Below the pieces are notes generated by a model. That model worked only from the letters and a program-made list of their open reading frames with translations, made no database searches and was not told where the DNA came from. 64,000 bases of DNA from Pandoraea norimbergensis. GTDB lineage: Bacteria > Pseudomonadota > Gammaproteobacteria > Burkholderiales > Burkholderiaceae. Of the stretch, positions 33,099 to 42,016 are shown piece by piece. Where the stretch lies: NCBI RefSeq assembly GCF_001465545.3, contig NZ_CP013480.3, forward strand, positions 744,001 through 808,000, read 5' to 3'. Position 1 is the first letter of the stretch; every line of letters begins with the position of its first letter. The translations under genes and the position numbers were made by a program.

Positions 33099-34316
33099 TT
33101 ATGCGTCGCGCAACCACGGTGTTTGCGACAGGCAGTTCTCCGCACGCCAGCCGTGCAGCCATTGCAGCGCGTCGTAGAACTGCGGCTGCGTGCGGCCCTG
33201 CCAGAGCGAATTGCGCACCCAGCGATCCACACCCTTGGCGTGATACACACGTCCCATATCGCGCGCGCCGTACAGCACGCGCGCCGTGCGCGGAATACGC
33301 GCATGTTCATAACGCTGGAACGCATCGACGAAGTCGCCCTTGGCCGCGACATACGCGGCGCCCAGCGTGACGGCGTCTTCCAGTGCCTGACAGGCACCCT
33401 GCGCGATGTATTGCGTCATCGGGTGTGCGGAATCACCGAGAATCGTGGCGCGGCCAAAACTCCATTGCTCCACGGGGTCACGATCAGCGGTCGCCCAACG
33501 GCGCCACGAGGTCGGGCGGTCGAGCATCTGATGCGGCAGCGGGTCGATGCCCTCGAAGTACGACAGCACTTCTTCCTTGCTGCCGTCGCGCACGCCCCAG
33601 ACTTCCTGCTCGCGGCTGTGAAACGTCACCACCAGGTTGTATTGCTTGCCGCCGCGCAGCGGGTAATGCACCAGATGGCAATGCGGGCCTGCCCACACCA
33701 CCGGCGCGTTGACCTGCAAATCGTTCGGCATGTTCTCCACGTCGACCACGGCGCGATACACCACATGCCCGGTCACACGCGGCTCGTCACCGATCAGCGC
33801 GTCGCGCACGGCCGACTTCACGCCATCGCAACCGATCACGGCGTCGGCCGTGTGCCGCTCGCCATGCTGATCGATCACCGTGACGCCGCTATCGTCCTGC
33901 TCCAGCGAGACGACGCGGGTGGCCGTCTTGAACTGAATCAGCGGATTGCGTTGCACTGCTTCCAGAATCGACAGGTGGATGTCGGCGCGATGAATCACCG
34001 CATACGGGTTGCCGAAGCGCTCGCGATACGGCGCACCGACGTCGACTTCGGCGATCACGCTGCGGTCGATGGCGTCGCGCAATGTGATGTGATCGGTGAA
34101 GACCGACCGCTCGCGTGCGGCCTCGCCGACACCCAGCGCGTCGAGCGCGGCGAAGGCGTTGGCGGCAAGCTGAATGCCTGCGCCGATCTCGCCAATGGTC
34201 TCAGCCTGCTCAAGCAGTTCAATGCGCACGCCCTGATTCGCGAGGGCGAGTGCGGCGGCCAGACCGCCGATGCCGCCGCCAATGACGAGCGCTTTCGGTT
34301 GATGGGGTTGTGTCAT
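33099..34316 (-). CDS. mhbM: 3-hydroxybenzoate 6-monooxygenase
   Basis: A 405-residue class A flavoprotein hydroxylase. The FAD-binding GxGxxG is VIGGGIGGLAAALAL (residues 11-25). The DG motif VIGCDGVKSAVRD and the GD motif ATILGDSAHPMTQYIAQGACQALEDA (split at GDSAHP) are intact. The overall sequence matches the 3-hydroxybenzoate 6-hydroxylase group (MhbM/NagX). It converts 3-hydroxybenzoate to gentisate using NADH and O2. The ATG has an AGGAGA ribosome site. The gentisate dioxygenase three genes upstream in the same operon supports the substrate strongly. Confidence 0.92.
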   Translation of the reverse strand: MTQPHQPKALVIGGGIGGLAAALALANQGVRIELLEQAETIGEIGAGIQLAANAFAALDALGVGEAARERSVFTDHITLRDAIDRSVIAEVDVGAPYRERFGNPYAVIHRADIHLSILEAVQRNPLIQFKTATRVVSLEQDDSGVTVIDQHGERHTADAVIGCDGVKSAVRDALIGDEPRVTGHVVYRAVVDVENMPNDLQVNAPVVWAGPHCHLVHYPLRGGKQYNLVVTFHSREQEVWGVRDGSKEEVLSYFEGIDPLPHQMLDRPTSWRRWATADRDPVEQWSFGRATILGDSAHPMTQYIAQGACQALEDAVTLGAAYVAAKGDFVDAFQRYEHARIPRTARVLYGARDMGRVYHAKGVDRWVRNSLWQGRTQPQFYDALQWLHGWRAENCLSQTPWLRDA

Positions 34317-34371
34317 GGTTGTCTCCTGCTGCCTCTTCTGGCGCTACTGCTGTCGTTCCGGGCCGTCAATC

Positions 34372-35013
34372 TCACGCCGTGAAATCGGGCTGCTTGTCGG
34401 GCGCTGCCGCTACGAAGGCGGGATGGGCGGCGGCGTGCTCGAACACGGCCAACGCGCGCGGATACGCCGACAAATCGCAGCCCATACGCCGGGCATTCGC
34501 GATTTGCGGAATCAGGCACACATCGGCCAGCGTCGGCGCCTCGCCGAAACACCACGGGCCGTGGCCGTGCTTCGTCAGTAGACGCTCCACACCGGCCATG
34601 CCTTCGGCGATCCAGTGCTGATACCACGCGTCCTTTTGCGCAGTGGTCAGCCCGAGCGTGCCTTGCAGATACTTCAGAATCCGCAGGTTGTTGACCGGGT
34701 GGATGTCGCAACTGATCAACGCGGCCAGTTCCAGCACCCGGGCACGCGCTTCCATGTCTTGAGGCAACAAGCGCGGCGTGGGGTACTTCCCGTCGAGGTA
34801 ATCGAGAATCGCGAGCGACTGGCCGAGCGAGAAGTCGCCATCAACAATCGCGGGCACCACGGCCGACGGGTTGACCTCATCGACATAGGCCTCGGCACGA
34901 TGCTCGCCGACGCGAATGTTCACGCCAATGGTGTCGAACGCGAGGCCCTTGAGCGCCAGCGCAATGCGCACGCGATAGGACGTCGAGCTATTGAAGAAGC
35001 TGTAGAGCTGCAT
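34372..35013 (-). CDS. mhbI: maleylpyruvate/maleylacetoacetate isomerase (zeta-class GST)
   Basis: A 213-residue zeta-class glutathione transferase. The N-terminal signature FFNSSTSYRVRIALALKG contains the glutathione-activating serines, and the C-terminal domain has the CDIHPVNNLRILKYL segment typical of MaiA. In a gentisate operon this enzyme isomerises maleylpyruvate to fumarylpyruvate with glutathione. It lies 13 bp downstream of the fumarylpyruvate hydrolase gene. By sequence alone maleylacetoacetate isomerase of tyrosine catabolism would also fit; the operon context decides. Confidence 0.9.
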   Translation of the reverse strand: MQLYSFFNSSTSYRVRIALALKGLAFDTIGVNIRVGEHRAEAYVDEVNPSAVVPAIVDGDFSLGQSLAILDYLDGKYPTPRLLPQDMEARARVLELAALISCDIHPVNNLRILKYLQGTLGLTTAQKDAWYQHWIAEGMAGVERLLTKHGHGPWCFGEAPTLADVCLIPQIANARRMGCDLSAYPRALAVFEHAAAHPAFVAAAPDKQPDFTA

Positions 35014-35026
35014 GACCGTAATTGCC

Positions 35027-35725
35027 TCAGACCACGCGCACGGTGATCTCGCCCAGACCTTCGACGGCGGTGACCATCGTCTCGCCTGCCTTGACCGGAC
35101 CCACGCCTTCGGGCGTGCCGGTGTAGATCAGGTCGCCCGGTTCGAGGCGGAAGAATTGCGACAGATACGACACGGTTTCCGCCACTGACCAGATCAGGTG
35201 CGTGATGTCGCTCTTCTGCTTCTGCACACCATCGACGGTCAGCGAAATCGCGGCCTTCGCGATGTGACCCACGCTCGACACCGGATGAATCGGGCCGATC
35301 GGGGCTGACGCATCAAACGCCTTGCCGATTTCCCACGGACGACCCATCTCGCGCATTTTCATTTGCAGATCGCGGCGCGTCATGTCCAGACCGACTGCAT
35401 AGCCCCACACGTGTTCCAGCGCCTGATCGAGCGGAATGTCGGAACCGGCCTTGCCAATGACGGCAACGAGTTCGGCTTCGTAGTGATAGTTGCTCGTCTG
35501 CGCCGGGTACTTCACTTCCAGCGTTTGGCCGTAGGCCACGGGCAGCACGGCGTCAGCCGGCTTGCAGAAGAAGAACGGCGGTTCGCGGTCCGGATCGAAG
35601 CCCATTTCGCGCGCATGGGCGGCGTAGTTGCGGCCCACGCAATACACGCGGCGCACGGCAAATTGATCGTTGCTGCCGACAACGGGGACGGCGACGGTGG
35701 CAGGCGGAGCGAAGACGAAAGACAT
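35027..35725 (-). CDS. mhbH: fumarylpyruvate hydrolase (FAH family)
   Basis: A 232-residue FAH-superfamily hydrolase. The metal ligands E83 and E85 (YHYEAELVAVIG) and D114 (GLDMTRRDLQ) are present, together with GRNYAAHAREMG and TGTPEGVGP. It cleaves fumarylpyruvate to fumarate and pyruvate, the last step of the gentisate pathway. The ATG at 35723-35725 begins the conserved protein; the much longer open frame upstream runs into the gentisate dioxygenase in another frame and is not used. It lies 50 bp after the dioxygenase gene. Confidence 0.9.
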   Translation of the reverse strand: MSFVFAPPATVAVPVVGSNDQFAVRRVYCVGRNYAAHAREMGFDPDREPPFFFCKPADAVLPVAYGQTLEVKYPAQTSNYHYEAELVAVIGKAGSDIPLDQALEHVWGYAVGLDMTRRDLQMKMREMGRPWEIGKAFDASAPIGPIHPVSSVGHIAKAAISLTVDGVQKQKSDITHLIWSVAETVSYLSQFFRLEPGDLIYTGTPEGVGPVKAGETMVTAVEGLGEITVRVV

Positions 35726-35775
35726 AGTGTTTGACTCGACGAAGAAATGAAAAATGGTGGGGTCGTGTGCGGCGA

Positions 35776-36813
35776 TCAGGTGCGTGATTCGCGCAGCAGA
35801 TTCAGCGCGGTGAGCACCGGGCGGTCCGAGTAGCTGAACAGCACGGCGTCTTCCAGTGCGGCGAGTTGCACCGGCGCCCACGACGGCACGACAAAGTGAT
35901 CGCGCGGTTCGAACTGGAACTGCTCGTCGCCAATGCGCACCGTGCCGCGCCCTTCGACCACCGAGAACACGGTGGCGTCGGTGCTGCGATACGTCTTGCC
36001 TTGGAATCCGGCGGGCAAGTACTGCATGAACGTGGCCATGGTCGGCATGGGCCAGCCACCGGTGGCCGGATTGACGTAGCGCAGCTTGATGCCGTCCCAC
36101 GGATCGAGTTCGCCATTGCGATACAGCGTGTCGAGCGCTTCGCGCGAGCGGGCGTACGGGTAGCTGAAAATCGGCGACGTCGGGTCGCTCACCTTGTGGC
36201 GCACCGGCAGCATGTTGAAGCCGTAGCGCGCGAAGCTGTCGCCTTCGGGGCGCTGCACCGGCTGCTGAGATTCGGGGTAGTTTTCTGCAAAACCGGCATC
36301 GAAATACTGCACGAGCGGGATATCGAGTCCGTCGAGCCAGACTACCGGCTCGCCATCGGCCGGATTGCCGTGGTCGTGCCACGTCCACGACGGCGTGATG
36401 ATGAAGTCGCCCGGATGCATGGTGGTGCGCTCGCCATTCACGGCGGTCCACGCACCACGGCCTTCCACGATGAAGCGCAGGGCCGATTGCGTGTGACGAT
36501 GGCTCGGGGCGATCTCGCCCGGCAGAATCAACTGCAATCCGGCGTACAGCGAGCCGGTAATGCTTGATGAGCCCGGCGTGCCCGGATTTTGCAGAATCAG
36601 CACGCGGCGCACGGCTTCTTCAGCGCTGATCATGCGACCGGCTTCCATCACCAGTGGCCGCACTTCGTTGTATTTCCAGATGGCGGGCACCACACGCGGG
36701 CGTGGCTGAGGCGGCACGAGACTGTGCAGCGATTCCCACAGCGGGGCCATGTGGTTGCGGCCAATGTGCTCGTAATAGGCAGCGCGCTCGGCGCTGGGGG
36801 CGCGTTCGGACAT
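35776..36813 (-). CDS. mhbD: gentisate 1,2-dioxygenase
   Basis: A 345-residue bicupin dioxygenase. The N-terminal cupin carries the iron ligands H105 and H107 ([12 protein letters not shown]) and a third histidine at H146/H148 (SWTWHDHGN). The second cupin lacks a full set, as in known gentisate dioxygenases. The start is placed at the second ATG (36811-36813), which has a GGAG ribosome site. The ATG four codons upstream has none. The enzyme opens gentisate to maleylpyruvate using Fe(II) and O2. It is the first gene of the operon, behind a promoter and a LysR-type site. Confidence 0.95.
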   Translation of the reverse strand: MSERAPSAERAAYYEHIGRNHMAPLWESLHSLVPPQPRPRVVPAIWKYNEVRPLVMEAGRMISAEEAVRRVLILQNPGTPGSSSITGSLYAGLQLILPGEIAPSHRHTQSALRFIVEGRGAWTAVNGERTTMHPGDFIITPSWTWHDHGNPADGEPVVWLDGLDIPLVQYFDAGFAENYPESQQPVQRPEGDSFARYGFNMLPVRHKVSDPTSPIFSYPYARSREALDTLYRNGELDPWDGIKLRYVNPATGGWPMPTMATFMQYLPAGFQGKTYRSTDATVFSVVEGRGTVRIGDEQFQFEPRDHFVVPSWAPVQLAALEDAVLFSYSDRPVLTALNLLRESRT

Positions 36814-36884
36814 GCGTGTCTCCATATCGGTGTTTTTGGCCCGGCGGCACCGCTGGACGGGGCCCCGGTCGGTCTATGGATAGC

Positions 36885-36913
36885 GTTATACTCGGCCAGA
36901 CATAACTTCTGAA
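36885..36913 (-). promoter_or_regulatory. promoter of the 3-hydroxybenzoate operon
   Basis: On the minus strand TTCAGA (36908-36913) and TATAAC (36885-36890) are separated by exactly 17 bp, giving an expected transcription start near 36878, some 65 bp before the gentisate dioxygenase ATG. The -35 box is imperfect, as expected for an activator-dependent promoter. Confidence 0.5.
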
Positions 36914-36931
36914 ATGAAAAAATCATCGGAT

Positions 36932-36951
36932 CCATACGAAAAAACGTATGG
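36932..36951. promoter_or_regulatory. LysR-type binding site in the 3-hydroxybenzoate control region
   Basis: CCATACG (36932-36938), six A residues, and CGTATGG (36945-36951) form a perfect 7-bp inverted repeat containing ATAC-N8-GTAT, close to the classical LysR ATAC-N7-GTAT box. Its centre is about 63 bp upstream of the predicted operon start, where LysR regulators place their recognition site. It is also 56 bp upstream of the LysR start codon. Confidence 0.65.
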
Positions 36952-37006
36952 CTCGGATGACTTTAGAACCGATTTGAAGGCACCGGCGTGTGCCCGGAGA
37001 CTGCGC

Positions 37007-37960
37007 ATGGATTGGACCCATCGCTTGCGTCTGCGCAACTTGCAGATGCTGCTGACCCTCGCGGAGACCGGCAACATGAGCCAGTCGGCGGCGTTGCTCA
37101 ACACCACGCAGCCCGGCTTGTCGAAGTGGCTGAAAGATCTCGAGGACGATATCGGCCTGCCGCTGTTCGAGCGTCAGGCGCGCGGCTTGCGGCCGACGGC
37201 CTACGGGGAAGCCCTGATCGAACACGCGCGCCGCATCGAGGCGCAGCTCGACACCGCGCGCGACGATCTCGACGCCATGCGCGAAGGCGGCAGCGGGTTG
37301 GTGGCGATCGGGACGTCGGGCGCGTCGTCGGCGGATACGGTGCCGCTGGCGGTGCTACTGCTGTTGCAGCGCATGCCGCGCGTGCAGGCCCGGGTGATTG
37401 AAAACACGATGGACCGGTTGATGAACCAGCTCGCGCACAGCGAGATCGACATCGTGGTGGGACGCTCGGCGCCGGAATTGCAGGATCGCAGCGTCCGCGC
37501 GGAAGCGCTCTATCTCGAGCCGCTGCACTTTGTAGCGCGCGCCCGGCATCCGGTGTTCTCGCTCGATCAGGTGGATTGGCCCGACATGCAGCGCTATCGC
37601 TGGGTGGTCTGGCCGCGCGGCACACCGATTCGAAATGCATTGGAAGCGGCGCTCGCTGAAGCGGGTTACCCGTTGCCGAGCGATACGGTCGAATCGAATT
37701 CCACCATCCTCAACCTCACGCTGCTCAACAACAGCGACATGATCGGCTTGGCGTCGCATCGCACAGCGAGCCGCTTGCAGGCATTGGGCGCACTGCGCAT
37801 CGTGCCGCTGCGACTCGCAGGGTTTGGCGCCATTTCGATGTATTGGCGCGACGACGGTGCAAACCGCGCGGCGGTGGTTGCTGCGCTCGATTGCCTGCGC
37901 AGTGCGGCAAATCGCTCGTTAGGCGATGCCGTTGCGGGCATCGAGAGCGACGGCCAGTAA
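37007..37960 (+). CDS. LysR-family regulator of the 3-hydroxybenzoate operon
   Basis: A 317-residue LysR protein of the GbpR/PcaQ-like subgroup. The ATG at 37007 (MDWTHRLRLRNLQMLL) has a GGAGA ribosome site and matches the subgroup N-terminus. An ATG 31 codons upstream would place the coding start over the operator. The HTH is GNMSQSAALLNTTQPGLSKW, and an effector domain follows. It is divergent from the gentisate dioxygenase and most likely activates the operon in response to 3-hydroxybenzoate or gentisate (inference from position and the palindrome between them). Confidence 0.92.
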   Translation: MDWTHRLRLRNLQMLLTLAETGNMSQSAALLNTTQPGLSKWLKDLEDDIGLPLFERQARGLRPTAYGEALIEHARRIEAQLDTARDDLDAMREGGSGLVAIGTSGASSADTVPLAVLLLLQRMPRVQARVIENTMDRLMNQLAHSEIDIVVGRSAPELQDRSVRAEALYLEPLHFVARARHPVFSLDQVDWPDMQRYRWVVWPRGTPIRNALEAALAEAGYPLPSDTVESNSTILNLTLLNNSDMIGLASHRTASRLQALGALRIVPLRLAGFGAISMYWRDDGANRAAVVAALDCLRSAANRSLGDAVAGIESDGQ

Positions 37961-37968
37961 CTGGGTAA

Positions 37969-38715
37969 TCAGCCTGCGGGCGCGACACGCCGGCGTCGCA
38001 GCGATGCCAGATGCGCGGCCATCGCATTGGACGCCGCCACGCTGTCGCGCGCTTCGATCGCTTCGAGCACGGCGTGGTGCTCGTCCTGCGTGTGGGGGAG
38101 ATCGCCGGGCGCCAGCACCCGCAGCTTCCAGAGTCGTGCGGAGCGCTCGTGCAGCGAGCGCATGATGTCGGTCAGTGCACTGTTGCCCGCCGCCTCGGCA
38201 ATCACGGCATGAAAGTCGTGATCGATCTGCATGAACCGGTCGCGATCATCGTCGCGGTTCAACTCGCTCGATGCCGCGAGCAGCGCGCGCATGCGAACCA
38301 GTTGTTCGTCGGTGCGACGTTGGGCAGCGAGCGCTGCAACGTTGGCTTCCACGGCCCATCGCGCTTCGAGCAGGTCGAGAATCTCGTCCATCGATTCACG
38401 GCGAATCTGCAAACCCTTACGCGGAATGATGTCGATCAGGCCTTCGAGCTTGAGACGCTGAATCGCGTGATGCACCGGTGAGCGGCTAAAGCCGATGAGC
38501 TCACAAATCATCAACTCGTTGAACAACTGACCGGGACCGAATTCGAGCGACAGAATGCGGCGCTTGATCTCGTCGTAAGCCTGCTCGGCGAGCGACGGCC
38601 CCTTGCGAATACGTGTCGAAGCACTGCCGTTGGCATCGCGTGAGGGCGCGGCGCGTGACGTGCGGATCGGTTGTGCGGCGCTGGCCGTGGCGGGCATCTC
38701 TCTAAAGCTTTTCAT
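37969..38715 (-). CDS. GntR-family regulator (FCD subfamily)
   Basis: A 248-residue regulator starting at ATG 38713-38715 behind a GGAAAGAG ribosome site. After a 45-residue low-complexity N-terminus comes the winged helix (about 47-112; FNELMICELIGFSRSPVHHAI). The FCD domain follows (about 120-240), with the metal-type residues D and H in QIDHDFHAVIAEAAG and the C-terminal DEHHAVLEAIEARD. It is divergent, across 558 bp, from the ABC-transporter/ring-cleavage operon at 39274. It is the natural candidate repressor of that operon. Confidence 0.92.
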   Translation of the reverse strand: MKSFREMPATASAAQPIRTSRAAPSRDANGSASTRIRKGPSLAEQAYDEIKRRILSLEFGPGQLFNELMICELIGFSRSPVHHAIQRLKLEGLIDIIPRKGLQIRRESMDEILDLLEARWAVEANVAALAAQRRTDEQLVRMRALLAASSELNRDDDRDRFMQIDHDFHAVIAEAAGNSALTDIMRSLHERSARLWKLRVLAPGDLPHTQDEHHAVLEAIEARDSVAASNAMAAHLASLRRRRVAPAG

Positions 38716-39273
38716 CGACTCTTTCCAACCTTTCCAACGGAATGACGCCTGCGGGGCAGGCAAGCGCGGCGTTGCCACTTCGGGGTCAGGCAAATGGCCA
38801 GTTGCGCGAGGGCAACCGAGCGGCGTACGTCGCGCCAGGTGGCGATCGCATCGGCCACGACAGGCTGCGCGCATTCTATCGCAGCGCCATCTCGCGTCTG
38901 CCGCTGCCCGCACGCCGCCAGTGACGCGGCGCAGACACCCGCAGCCCGCAGCCGTCGTGTGAGCAATCCCACGGCAGCGCGTCGGCATGTGCGAACCAAC
39001 TCGCGCATCATCCCACGCGCTTTGCGCCGAACCATGCCGCGAACATTCAGAAGCCGCATCGACATTGCCTCATGACCCAGAAACCTCGGTATGAATAATT
39101 TTTCGGTTGCAATTCTGTAACATATCACACAACATTTCACACACTATATTACGACCCGCAAGCGCACACAACTGCTTTTCTGGGAAGTGTGAAGGGTGCA
39201 GTTCCAACCCGCAGCTGGGCGTGAGCATTGGCGTGCAAGTGTCATCGGCTGGTATCTCCTTGGGAGTCGGGTA
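38716..39273. promoter_or_regulatory. 558-bp divergent region upstream of the ABC-transporter catabolic operon
   Basis: No convincing gene is present; open frames here have no family features. The half nearer the ABC operon is AT-rich. It has two direct repeats TCACACA at 39125-39131 and 39137-39143 (12-bp period) and a TATATT -10-like hexamer at 39145-39150. These could be the operator and promoter region for the operon starting at 39274, controlled by the divergent GntR protein. Confidence 0.35.
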
Positions 39274-40305
39274 ATGGCAATGAACAGCAAGCGTCGGCAG
39301 GTAGTACAGGCGATCGGGGCCGCGACAGCGGGTTGGATGGCGGGGTCGTGGGGCAGCGCGCAGGCACAGAACAAGCCGCCGGGCGAGCTCACGCTGTCGC
39401 TCGATTTCACGGTGCTCGGCCGTCATGCGCCGTGGTACGTCGCCCTCGGCAAGGGGTACTTCAAGCAGGCCGGTCTGAACGTCAAGATCGTGCCGGGACA
39501 GGGCACCGCCCAAGCCATTCAGGCACTCGAATCGGGGATCGCGCAGTTTGCGTTTTCCGATGTGGTGTCGCTGGCACTGGCCCGCGCTCGCGGCGCCAGC
39601 AGCGCCCGCTTCGTGGCGATGAACTACCAGAGCGCGCCCTACGCCATTTTCTCGCTCGCCTCGGGGGCCAACGCCGGTTCACCCGACAAGCTCACCGGTC
39701 TCGAGGTCGCCAGCGGCGCGGGCAGTTTCTCGCCCAAGGTGATTCAGGGCTTCATGAAACAGCACAAGCTCGACCCGGCGTCGATCAAGTTCGTCAATGT
39801 CGACGGCTCGGCGCGCGTGAGCATGTTGCTGAGCAAGAAGGTGCCGGCCATCGAGAACTTCATCTTCAGTCAGGTGGGCATCGAGAAAGTCCTGCCGCCG
39901 GGGCAACTGACCACGTTGCTGCTCGCGGCCAACGGTCTTGAGCTGTATGCCAACGGCCTGCTGGTGAAAGACGAAATGATCAAGGCGCAGCCCGACACCG
40001 TGCGGGCTTTCGTCAAGGCGGCGATGCAGGGCTGGCGCGACACGCTGGCCGATCCCGAGGGCGCCGCCACTGTCATGGCGAACTACGTGCCCGGGCTCAA
40101 TCACGAAGTTGCTGTGGGCGAAATCAAGTTGCTTGCCACGCTCGCACAAAGCCCGGCGACCCAGCAGAACGGGCTGGGCTGGATCGACGCCGATCGCATG
40201 AAACGCAGCCTCGACTTCATCGCACAGAACATCGGCATCACCGGCAAGGCGCCCACGGCGGCCGAGTTGTACACGACAGAATTTCTACCGAAGGTGGGCG
40301 CATGA
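39274..40305 (+). CDS. NitT/TauT-family ABC transporter substrate-binding protein
   Basis: A 343-residue periplasmic binding protein of the SsuA/TauA/NMT1 family. A signal peptide of about 31 residues (ending AQAQ) carries a KRRQVV twin-arginine-like start. The mature part has the family strings LDFTVLGRHAPWYVALGKGYFKQAGLNV and IQALESGIAQFAFSDVVSL (each split over strands). Relatives bind sulfonates, nitrate, pyrimidine precursors or aromatic acids such as phthalates. The ATG at 39274 has a GGGAG site. It is the first gene of the operon and overlaps the ATPase gene by 4 bp. The ligand is probably the organic acid degraded by the downstream genes. Confidence 0.9.
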   Translation: MAMNSKRRQVVQAIGAATAGWMAGSWGSAQAQNKPPGELTLSLDFTVLGRHAPWYVALGKGYFKQAGLNVKIVPGQGTAQAIQALESGIAQFAFSDVVSLALARARGASSARFVAMNYQSAPYAIFSLASGANAGSPDKLTGLEVASGAGSFSPKVIQGFMKQHKLDPASIKFVNVDGSARVSMLLSKKVPAIENFIFSQVGIEKVLPPGQLTTLLLAANGLELYANGLLVKDEMIKAQPDTVRAFVKAAMQGWRDTLADPEGAATVMANYVPGLNHEVAVGEIKLLATLAQSPATQQNGLGWIDADRMKRSLDFIAQNIGITGKAPTAAELYTTEFLPKVGA

Positions 40306-41162
40306 ACGCACCTCGCGACGCCGCGCACGCCATTGCGTCCCAAGCCAGCGCGGCTCCCGCTGCTCGACCCGTTGTTCAACGTGTTTCCCAGCCGTTCGCC
40401 GAGATCGAAGGCGTAAGCAAGGTCTACCCGCCGCGCGGCAAGAATGCGCAGACGGTCGCGCTCGAGAGCGTGAGTTGCAGTTTCGAAGCGGGCCAACTGG
40501 TCGCGCTGCTGGGGCCGAGCGGTTGCGGCAAGACTACGTTGTTGCGTGTGGTCGCCGGGCTGACTCGCCCGACGACCGGTGTGGTGCGCATCGACGGCCA
40601 GCCGATCACAGGCGCGCAGCGCGACTTTGGCATCGTGTTCCAGAGTGCGAATCTGATGCCGTGGCGCAACGTGCTGACCAACGTGTTGTTCCCGATGGAA
40701 ATCCTTGGGCGCGCCGACGCCGCCGCTAAGTCACGCGCACGCGAACTGCTTGAGCTTGTCGGACTGGCATCGTTTGCCGACGCCCGGCCGCACGAACTCT
40801 CGGGTGGCATGCAGCAGCGAGTCGCGCTCTGCCGAGCGCTGATTCACGCGCCGCGCCTGTTGCTGATGGATGAGCCTTTCGGCGCACTCGATGACTTCAC
40901 CCGCATGGAGATGCACGACTTGCTGCTCAACGTGCGCGAGCACACGCGGGCTGCCGTGATGTTCGTCACGCATAGCATTTCCGAGGCGATCTATCTCTCC
41001 GATCAGGTACTTGTGTTCAGCCGCCGCCCGGCGAAGATTGCTGAGCGCATCGACATCGATCTACCGTATCCGCGCACGCAAGAGATGCGCTTCACGCCGC
41101 AGTTCACCGCGTACGAGCGCCATGCAAGCGCGTCGCTGGGAGTCGTGAAATGTCAAAAGTGA
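40302..41162 (+). CDS. NitT/TauT-family ABC transporter ATP-binding protein
   Basis: A 286-residue ABC ATPase. Walker A GPSGCGKTT is at residues 71-79, the signature LSGGMQQR near 167, and Walker B LLMDEPFGALDD follows. It ends with the switch histidine in FVTHSISEAIYL. The long 35-residue N-terminal extension is variable. It energises import with the permease that follows, whose gene it overlaps by 13 bp. Its start overlaps the binding-protein stop in an ATGA, so translation is coupled. Confidence 0.94.
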   Translation: MNAPRDAAHAIASQASAAPAARPVVQRVSQPFAEIEGVSKVYPPRGKNAQTVALESVSCSFEAGQLVALLGPSGCGKTTLLRVVAGLTRPTTGVVRIDGQPITGAQRDFGIVFQSANLMPWRNVLTNVLFPMEILGRADAAAKSRARELLELVGLASFADARPHELSGGMQQRVALCRALIHAPRLLLMDEPFGALDDFTRMEMHDLLLNVREHTRAAVMFVTHSISEAIYLSDQVLVFSRRPAKIAERIDIDLPYPRTQEMRFTPQFTAYERHASASLGVVKCQK

Positions 41163-41920
41163 ATCTCCGTGCCGTGGCTTACCCGACGCTGGGCATCGTG
41201 TTCGTCATCGTGCTCTGGCAGCTCTACGTCACGATGTTCAGCGTCTCAATCGCGGTGCTGCCTACGCCCGCTCAGATTGCGCAATCGTTCGTCAGCGACC
41301 GTGCCGCGCTCGTCTCGCAAGGCTGGGTGACGTTGCAGGAATGCATTTACGGCTTCGGGCTGGCGTTCATCGTGGGCGTGCCCATCGCCTTCGTCATCGC
41401 GAATTCTCCCGTACTCAACCGCATGTTCTACCCGCTGCTCATCGCGATGCAGTCGGTGCCGAAGGTTGCGCTCGCACCGATCATTCTCGTGTGGCTGGGT
41501 ACCGGCATCGAATCGAAGCTGGCGCTCGTCTGGCTGGTGGCGTTCTTCCCCATCGTGGTCGATACCGCTGCCGGGCTGCGCAACACGCCGGTGAGTCTGC
41601 TGGAACTGGCGACGTCGCTGCGTGCTACCCGCATGCAGATCTTCACCAAGATCCAGATGCCTGCCGCGCTGCCGCACATCGTCTCGGGGGCCAAGATCGC
41701 CGTGACGCTGGCGGTCATCGGTGCCGTGATCGGCGAGTTCGTCGGGAGCAACGAGGGCTTGGGCAATCTGCTGCTCGTGGCGAACTCGCAACTCAACACG
41801 CCGCTGGCGTTCGCCGCCTTGATCTCACTCGCGATTCTGGGGCTTGGGTTGTACGGCGCCGTCGCGCTGATCGAAGTCGCGCTGCAACCGTGGCTGCCGC
41901 ATACCGCCGAGGCGGCGTAG
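41150..41920 (+). CDS. NitT/TauT-family ABC transporter permease
   Basis: A 256-residue inner-membrane protein with about six transmembrane helices. The cytoplasmic EAA-like loop (SLLELATSLRATRMQIFTKI, then MPAALPHIVSGAKIAV) contacts the ATPase. It belongs to the SsuC/TauC group. The gene overlaps the ATPase gene by 13 bp, and the cupin gene follows after 96 bp. Together the three proteins make a complete importer whose substrate is unknown. Confidence 0.93.
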   Translation: MSKVNLRAVAYPTLGIVFVIVLWQLYVTMFSVSIAVLPTPAQIAQSFVSDRAALVSQGWVTLQECIYGFGLAFIVGVPIAFVIANSPVLNRMFYPLLIAMQSVPKVALAPIILVWLGTGIESKLALVWLVAFFPIVVDTAAGLRNTPVSLLELATSLRATRMQIFTKIQMPAALPHIVSGAKIAVTLAVIGAVIGEFVGSNEGLGNLLLVANSQLNTPLAFAALISLAILGLGLYGAVALIEVALQPWLPHTAEAA

Positions 41921-42016
41921 CGGCAACAGGTGCCGCACTGAAAGGTTACGCATCAATAGAAGCGCCGTTGTGCAGGCACACCGACGCACCGACACGTCAC
42001 ACAGGGAGATCGCTCC

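Noticed and set aside
35726..36451. N-terminal extension of the fumarylpyruvate hydrolase frame to 474 codons
   Set aside because: The extension is another frame of the gentisate dioxygenase gene on the same strand. It is arginine-rich and unrelated to any FAH cap domain.
38716..38988. 91-codon extension of the GntR gene at 37969
   Set aside because: The residues are Arg/Cys-rich without structure, while the ATG at 38713-38715 has a good ribosome site.
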